This document shows positions 42,406-46,359 of a stretch of DNA of 46,359 nucleotides, piece after piece; position 1 is the first letter of the stretch, and each line of letters opens with the position of its first letter. The notes beneath the pieces are model-generated. The model was not told the DNA's origin, did no database searches, and saw nothing but the letters and a program-made list of their open reading frames with translations. A program made the position numbers and the translations under genes. Origin of the DNA: Akkermansia sp. (lineage in GTDB: Bacteria; Verrucomicrobiota; Verrucomicrobiia; Verrucomicrobiales; Akkermansiaceae); assembly GCA_030535795.1 (NCBI GenBank), contig JAUNRE010000007.1, positions 1 through 46,359 of the forward strand, read 5' to 3'.

Positions 42406-43367
42406 AAAACGATGCTACAATTGGTATCCGCACATTTTTCCGACAATAATCGACCAAAGTAAGTCAACTTACCATCTGCAGTATATTCTCTAAAAGGCAA
42501 TTTATATGATAATTTAAACCACCGACACTCATCGCACATTTTTTTTAAATAAGTTTCATCACATGGCTCATTAGCAATTTTTTCAAAATCCAGAATATAC
42601 GGAGCATATTCCACACCTACATCAACCTCAGACTTAACTTCATCACTAGAATCATAAATAAGGAGCAAAATATAATCGACTATTAAATAATCTATAAAAT
42701 AGTTCATCTCCTTCCAATATGTGTACATTATTTCTCTCGCATTTAAAAACCATTGAGATTGAGGTGACGCCCCCAATAAAAAACATTTCCACAAGCAACG
42801 ATTTACCCCCATATATGTAGAGTCATATTTCGTTTTAGCTGAATAATATTTTTTAGCAAATACGTCTGGCGATATCGGCTTTGTTACATATACAGTGCTA
42901 TCCACCCACAATCCACCTTTTTCTGCTAATAAGGCAAAACGCAAAATATCAGAAAAATGAGTATATGTCATGTCCCCATTCCTAAGCTTCTCGTATATAT
43001 AATCAGGCAAACGAACATATTGCCCGATATTATCGAAAGTTAACAATACAACCTCACGGTAAGGCGGAGCCATCTTCTTCAAACGCTCATAGCATACCTT
43101 GACTATCTGAGGCATATTTTCCTCACCTTGGAGCCAACATACCCATATTGGCCCATTATTAATCTGAGGCGAATTTACAGAATCCCCATATTTTCCAAGT
43201 ACATGCAAAAAACGACGTTCAAAAAAGGCATACTTCACATACCTCATAGCTTTTATTCTCATTTCAAAATCCCTATATTTAAGATAAATAAAGAGGAAAG
43301 CAAGAACAAACTCCCAGTCAGTATCTTTCAATAAATAATAAACTTTCCTTAACGTCTTAGCCTGCAT
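42402..43367 (-). CDS. capsular polysaccharide synthesis glycosyltransferase (Caps_synth type)
   Basis: The 321-residue protein matches the Caps_synth/GT32-like group. PIWVCWLQGEENMPQIV near residue 73 and SDILRFALLAEKGGLWVDST near residue 138 give the DxD-type sugar-binding site (GGLWVD). It transfers a sugar to a surface glycan. It is the first gene of the minus-strand half of the cluster and overlaps the next by an ATGA. Confidence 0.85.
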   Translation of the reverse strand: MQAKTLRKVYYLLKDTDWEFVLAFLFIYLKYRDFEMRIKAMRYVKYAFFERRFLHVLGKYGDSVNSPQINNGPIWVCWLQGEENMPQIVKVCYERLKKMAPPYREVVLLTFDNIGQYVRLPDYIYEKLRNGDMTYTHFSDILRFALLAEKGGLWVDSTVYVTKPISPDVFAKKYYSAKTKYDSTYMGVNRCLWKCFLLGASPQSQWFLNAREIMYTYWKEMNYFIDYLIVDYILLLIYDSSDEVKSEVDVGVEYAPYILDFEKIANEPCDETYLKKMCDECRWFKLSYKLPFREYTADGKLTYFGRLLSEKCADTNCSIVL

Positions 43368-43583
43368 ATATAATACTTAAATATATTTTCATGTTCTAAT
43401 CTAGATTGGCGAAGCAAACACCATCTTATCACGGAATAACATAACTGCTGAGATTATATCAATTTCTCAAGACGGATGTCAATTCATATTTTAGAAAATT
43501 AGGCAATTAGGAATACATGCATATAACAAGTCACATTGTAAAACCGCAGCCAAACTGAGTCATTCGAGCCTATATCACACAAC
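43368..43583. other. AT-rich spacer before aspS terminator
   Basis: No gene recognised. It is AT-rich and marks the boundary between the glycan cluster and the GC-rich aspS gene. Promoter signals for the minus-strand glycan genes should lie here, but I cannot pin them down. Confidence 0.3.
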
Positions 43584-43619
43584 ATCTCTCGTGGACAAAG
43601 CATTTTGACCACGAGAGAT
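43584..43619 (-). terminator. strong hairpin after aspS
   Basis: ATCTCTCGTGG (43584-43594) pairs perfectly with CCACGAGAGAT (43609-43619), and inner bases extend the stem. It lies 20 bp after the aspS stop in the direction of aspS transcription. The T tract is weak, so it is a probable but not ideal terminator. Confidence 0.55.
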
Positions 43620-43639
43620 AATAATTTTGAATCACATGC

Positions 43640-45481
43640 TTACACCTCCTCCGCGGCTTTTTCGGCTTCGAGTTTTTGGCGGAGCTTTTCGGGGAGTTTG
43701 ACCTGGATGTGGATGTCGCGGAGCTGGTTGGGCTCGGCGGGAGCGGGGGATTCGCTCATGAGGTCGGCACCGCGGTTGTTCTTGGGGAAGGCGATGACTT
43801 CGCGGATGGAGTCACATTGCCCGATGAGCATCACGACGCGGTCGAGGCCGAGAGCCAGACCACCATGGGGCGGTGCACCGAAGGAGAAGGCAGCCAGCAG
43901 GTGGCCGAACTGCTCCTGAATCGTGGCGTCGTCGAGGCCGAGGGCGCGGAAGGTGGCGTCCTGCAAATCTTTTTCGTGGATTCGGATGGAACCGCCGCCC
44001 AACTCGTTACCGTTGAAGATAACGTCGTAAGCTTCGGCGCAGAGATCGGTGGAAATCTCGCCTTTGAGCACCTTCTCCACGTCCTCCGGCACGGGGCGGG
44101 TGAAGGGGTGGTGCACGGCGCAGAAGCGCTGTTCTTCGGCGTCCCAGCCAAAGAGGGGGAAGCGGTTGACCCAGAAGAGGTCGATATCGGTGTTGCCCTT
44201 GAGCAGCTCCATGAACTCGCCACAGGCCAGACGCACGCGGCCGAGGATGGTGCAGCTCTGTTCCCACTCGCCGGCGGCAAAGAAGATGCAGTCGCCGCTC
44301 TCAATGTTGAGGCGTTCCACCAAGGCATCAATCTCAGCCTGCGACAGGCGCTTGGTGATGGGGCTCTTCCATTCCTTGGTGTTGGCGACGTCGCGCACCT
44401 TGATGTAGGCCAGCCCCTTGGCGCCGGCCTCGATGGCTGTCTGGGTGAGCGAATCCACCTGCCCCACGGACGGGTTGAAGTTCTTGGCATTGATAGCCTT
44501 CACCACGCCACCGTTGGCGATAGCGCCGGAGAATACTCGGAACTCACTGTTAGCGAAGATGTCAGAGCAATCGGTTATCTTCATCTCAAAACGGCGCTCA
44601 GGCTTGTCAGAGCCGTACTGGTTCATGGCGTCCTTCCAGGTCATGCGGGGGAAAGGCGTCACGATGTCGCGACCCACGGATTCCTTGAACACGCGCTTCA
44701 GCATGGCTTCAATCCATGCATAAATATCCTCCGGCGTGATGAACGAGGCCTCGATATCAATCTGGGTGAATTCCGGCTGACGGTCGGCGCGCAGGTCTTC
44801 GTCGCGGAAGCAGCGAGCCACCTGGAAGTACTTCTCCATGCCGGCCACCATGAGCAGCTGCTTGTACTGCTGCGGAGCCTGGGGCAGCGCGTAGAATGTG
44901 CCGGGGTTCAGACGGCTGGGCACCAGGAAGTCGCGAGCGCCTTCGGGTGTGCTCTTGGAGAGAATGGGCGTCTCAATCTCCAGGAAGCCCTGCTCATCGA
45001 GGTAGTCGCGCATCGTTTTGGTGATACGGTGGCGCAGAATCATGTTGCGCTGCATGTTAGCGCGGCGCAGGTCGAGGAAGCGGTACTTCAGGCGAATGTC
45101 CTCGTTAGCGATGTTGCGGTCGAGCTGGAACGGCAGCACGGCAGCGCGGTTCAGCACGGTCATGGCAGCGGCGTCCACCTCAATCTCGCCCGTGGGCAGG
45201 TCGGGGTTCGTGGCATCCACCTCGTCCGTTTTAAGGCGTGCAACTACCTTACCGCTCACCTGGATAACGGATTCAACACGAAGATTTTCAGCATTACCGG
45301 CAAGCTCAGCATTATTCTCAGGGTGGAACACAACCTGAGTTTTGCCAGCGCGGTCACGGAGGTCGATGAATATCACACCACCATGGTCGCGTACGGTATC
45401 CACCCAGCCCACAAGCGTTACTTGCTTGTCGACGTCAGAAAGGCGGAGCTCATCGCACGTATGGGTACGGTAACTGTTCAT
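43640..45481 (-). CDS. aspS: aspartyl-tRNA synthetase
   Basis: Class IIb aminoacyl-tRNA synthetase of 613 residues that charges tRNA-Asp. The N-terminal OB fold (VTLVGWVDTVRDHGGVIFID, near residue 21) binds the anticodon. Motif 2 is FRDEDLRADRQPEFTQID near residue 223, and motif 3 ends GLALGLDRVVMLIG near residue 538. The bacterial GAD insertion lies between motifs 2 and 3. The start at 45481 is chosen over 45589 because a promoter lies between the two (45546-45573) and the extra codons are not conserved-looking. A basic C-terminal tail (QKLEAEKAAEEV) is slightly longer than usual. Whether it is discriminating or non-discriminating cannot be read here. Confidence 0.95.
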   Translation of the reverse strand: MNSYRTHTCDELRLSDVDKQVTLVGWVDTVRDHGGVIFIDLRDRAGKTQVVFHPENNAELAGNAENLRVESVIQVSGKVVARLKTDEVDATNPDLPTGEIEVDAAAMTVLNRAAVLPFQLDRNIANEDIRLKYRFLDLRRANMQRNMILRHRITKTMRDYLDEQGFLEIETPILSKSTPEGARDFLVPSRLNPGTFYALPQAPQQYKQLLMVAGMEKYFQVARCFRDEDLRADRQPEFTQIDIEASFITPEDIYAWIEAMLKRVFKESVGRDIVTPFPRMTWKDAMNQYGSDKPERRFEMKITDCSDIFANSEFRVFSGAIANGGVVKAINAKNFNPSVGQVDSLTQTAIEAGAKGLAYIKVRDVANTKEWKSPITKRLSQAEIDALVERLNIESGDCIFFAAGEWEQSCTILGRVRLACGEFMELLKGNTDIDLFWVNRFPLFGWDAEEQRFCAVHHPFTRPVPEDVEKVLKGEISTDLCAEAYDVIFNGNELGGGSIRIHEKDLQDATFRALGLDDATIQEQFGHLLAAFSFGAPPHGGLALGLDRVVMLIGQCDSIREVIAFPKNNRGADLMSESPAPAEPNQLRDIHIQVKLPEKLRQKLEAEKAAEEV

Positions 45482-45545
45482 GGTAAAAAGCTTGCAGATA
45501 AATGATAACGGTCGGCTCGCGAACGCGCGGGCCGAAGCGGCCAAG

Positions 45546-45573
45546 ATTCTACTCTTTGTCGTCTGATTGTCAA
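45546..45573 (-). promoter_or_regulatory. aspS promoter
   Basis: On the minus strand TTGACA (45573-45568) and TAGAAT (45551-45546) are separated by 16 bp. Transcription would start near 45539 and leave about 58 bases before the ATG at 45481. Confidence 0.65.
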
Positions 45574-45701
45574 GACAAATTTGCTTCACCGGTGCGGAGT
45601 GTCACAAAAAACGCCTCAATGAGCCCCACCCGGCGCATTTTATGCTTGTATTACAATGTTTTTATGCCATACTGAGAAACGGATATAACTTCACTAAGCG
45701 C

Positions 45702-46359
45702 ATGAAACGATTTGTTTGGATAGCGATTTTACTGATCAGCGTGCTCACCACCTGCACCCCGGAAGATCGAGAAGCATGGCGGAAGCAAGTAATGCAAGGC
45801 AGCGGCCCGGACGCCGCTACCGTAGCGGTGCGAGCCCGAGCCTTACCGGCTCTGGCCGGCATACCCGCCGAGGGGGTGGACACCTGGGTTGCGGTCAATG
45901 TCGACACCCTGCAAGACACCGCCCGCAAGCTTTCCGGCCAACGCAGTCCCCTGCCCTCGTCAGATCAAATCACCAGCGCCGCCATAGCCATATCGGGCGA
46001 TACGCTGCAAACCCTCGCCGCGCTTCCGCAAATACAGAGCATGCTCGAAATGGGCGTATGCGAAGGCCTGCTTCCCATGGCTGATATGGTTCCCCCCGCC
46101 ATGCAGCGCCGCTTGCAAAACACCATGAAAACCCGCGGCAACAAAGCCTTGGCCGACACCCTGAAAGACATCCGCAACATCCCCCTGCCCACCCTGTACG
46201 CCAGCCTCAGCATACGCCCCGGGCTGGAAGAAACTGCACGCCGAGAGGCCGCTAAACTCATGGGCGACATGATGAAAGAGGCCGGCAATAAGGCCGCCCC
46301 CTTCCAACCTGGATTCCCGGTAGATTACGGTTATCCTAACGATGCCCCGGTATGGAGAG
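45702..46359 (+). CDS. lipoprotein of unknown function, partial at window edge
   Basis: The frame opens at 45702 and is still open at the window end after 219 codons. It begins with a lipoprotein signal: MKRFVWIAILLISVLTTC, with the lipid-modified cysteine near residue 18 (the -1 position is Thr, less common than Gly or Ala). The mature part is helical and charged, with repeated short amphipathic stretches (DTWVAVNVDTLQDTARKLSG, LEETARREAAKLMGDMM). No domain is recognised. It is divergent from aspS, with its promoter presumably in 45600-45700. Confidence 0.75.
   Translation, partial: MKRFVWIAILLISVLTTCTPEDREAWRKQVMQGSGPDAATVAVRARALPALAGIPAEGVDTWVAVNVDTLQDTARKLSGQRSPLPSSDQITSAAIAISGDTLQTLAALPQIQSMLEMGVCEGLLPMADMVPPAMQRRLQNTMKTRGNKALADTLKDIRNIPLPTLYASLSIRPGLEETARREAAKLMGDMMKEAGNKAAPFQPGFPVDYGYPNDAPVWR

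Noticed and set aside
43676..45505. 609-codon plus-strand frame opposite aspS
   Set aside because: It is a shadow of aspS caused by codon bias; it has no recognisable domain and aspS is unmistakable.

Overview
The window looks like a chromosome segment of a host-associated member of the Verrucomicrobiota, most like Akkermansia. This is an inference from a PEP-CTERM protein, start codons that almost all lack a Shine-Dalgarno motif, GC-rich housekeeping genes with long antisense shadow frames, and an AT-rich surface-glycan cluster. No rRNA or tRNA gene was seen, so the taxonomy is not proven.

Layout. (1) 1-5.3 kb: aroE, a small membrane protein on the minus strand, ftsK with its own promoter, and a small secreted protein. 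(2) 5.35-8.37 kb: a composite insertion. It holds a truncated copy of the nuoD promoter and first 28 codons, a ~320-bp array of small palindromes, four 18-bp repeats at an exact 33-bp period, an AAA ATPase/DUF4143 gene, and a second near-identical palindrome array. The intact nuoD promoter and gene follow. This is the most unusual part of the window. (3) 8.3-21.4 kb: respiratory complex I genes nuoD-E-F-G-H-I-J-K-L-M-N in canonical order, closed by a strong terminator; nuoA, nuoB and nuoC are not in the window. (4) 21.4-24.7 kb: a Tat-exported metallo-beta-lactamase-fold protein and an AT-rich membrane acyltransferase with an SGNH-like domain. (5) 24.7-29.2 kb, minus strand: a sulfonate/taurine-type ABC importer (lipoprotein, ATPase, permease) in tight series with a GlcD-like FAD oxidase and a GtrA-like membrane protein. 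(6) 29.4-30.5 kb: a protein with a possible AP2-like DNA-binding domain, behind a good sigma-70 promoter and a palindrome. (7) 30.9-43.4 kb: an AT-rich surface-polysaccharide cluster. The plus-strand half has a PEP-CTERM protein, a Wzx-like flippase, a PP-loop protein, a pyruvyltransferase-family protein and two GT2 enzymes. The minus-strand half has a GT2 enzyme, an IS5-type insertion sequence, a GT10 fucosyltransferase, a second pyruvyltransferase-family protein and a capsule-synthesis glycosyltransferase. (8) 43.6-46.4 kb: aspS and, divergently, a lipoprotein gene cut by the window end.

The nuo genes would encode the NADH-oxidising and membrane proton-pumping parts of complex I. NuoE, NuoH, NuoJ and NuoM carry extensions or insertions relative to the textbook subunits. 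The glycan genes together could build, decorate (fucose, possibly pyruvate, possibly acyl groups) and export a surface polysaccharide. The PEP-CTERM protein fits the known association of exosortase substrates with exopolysaccharide loci.
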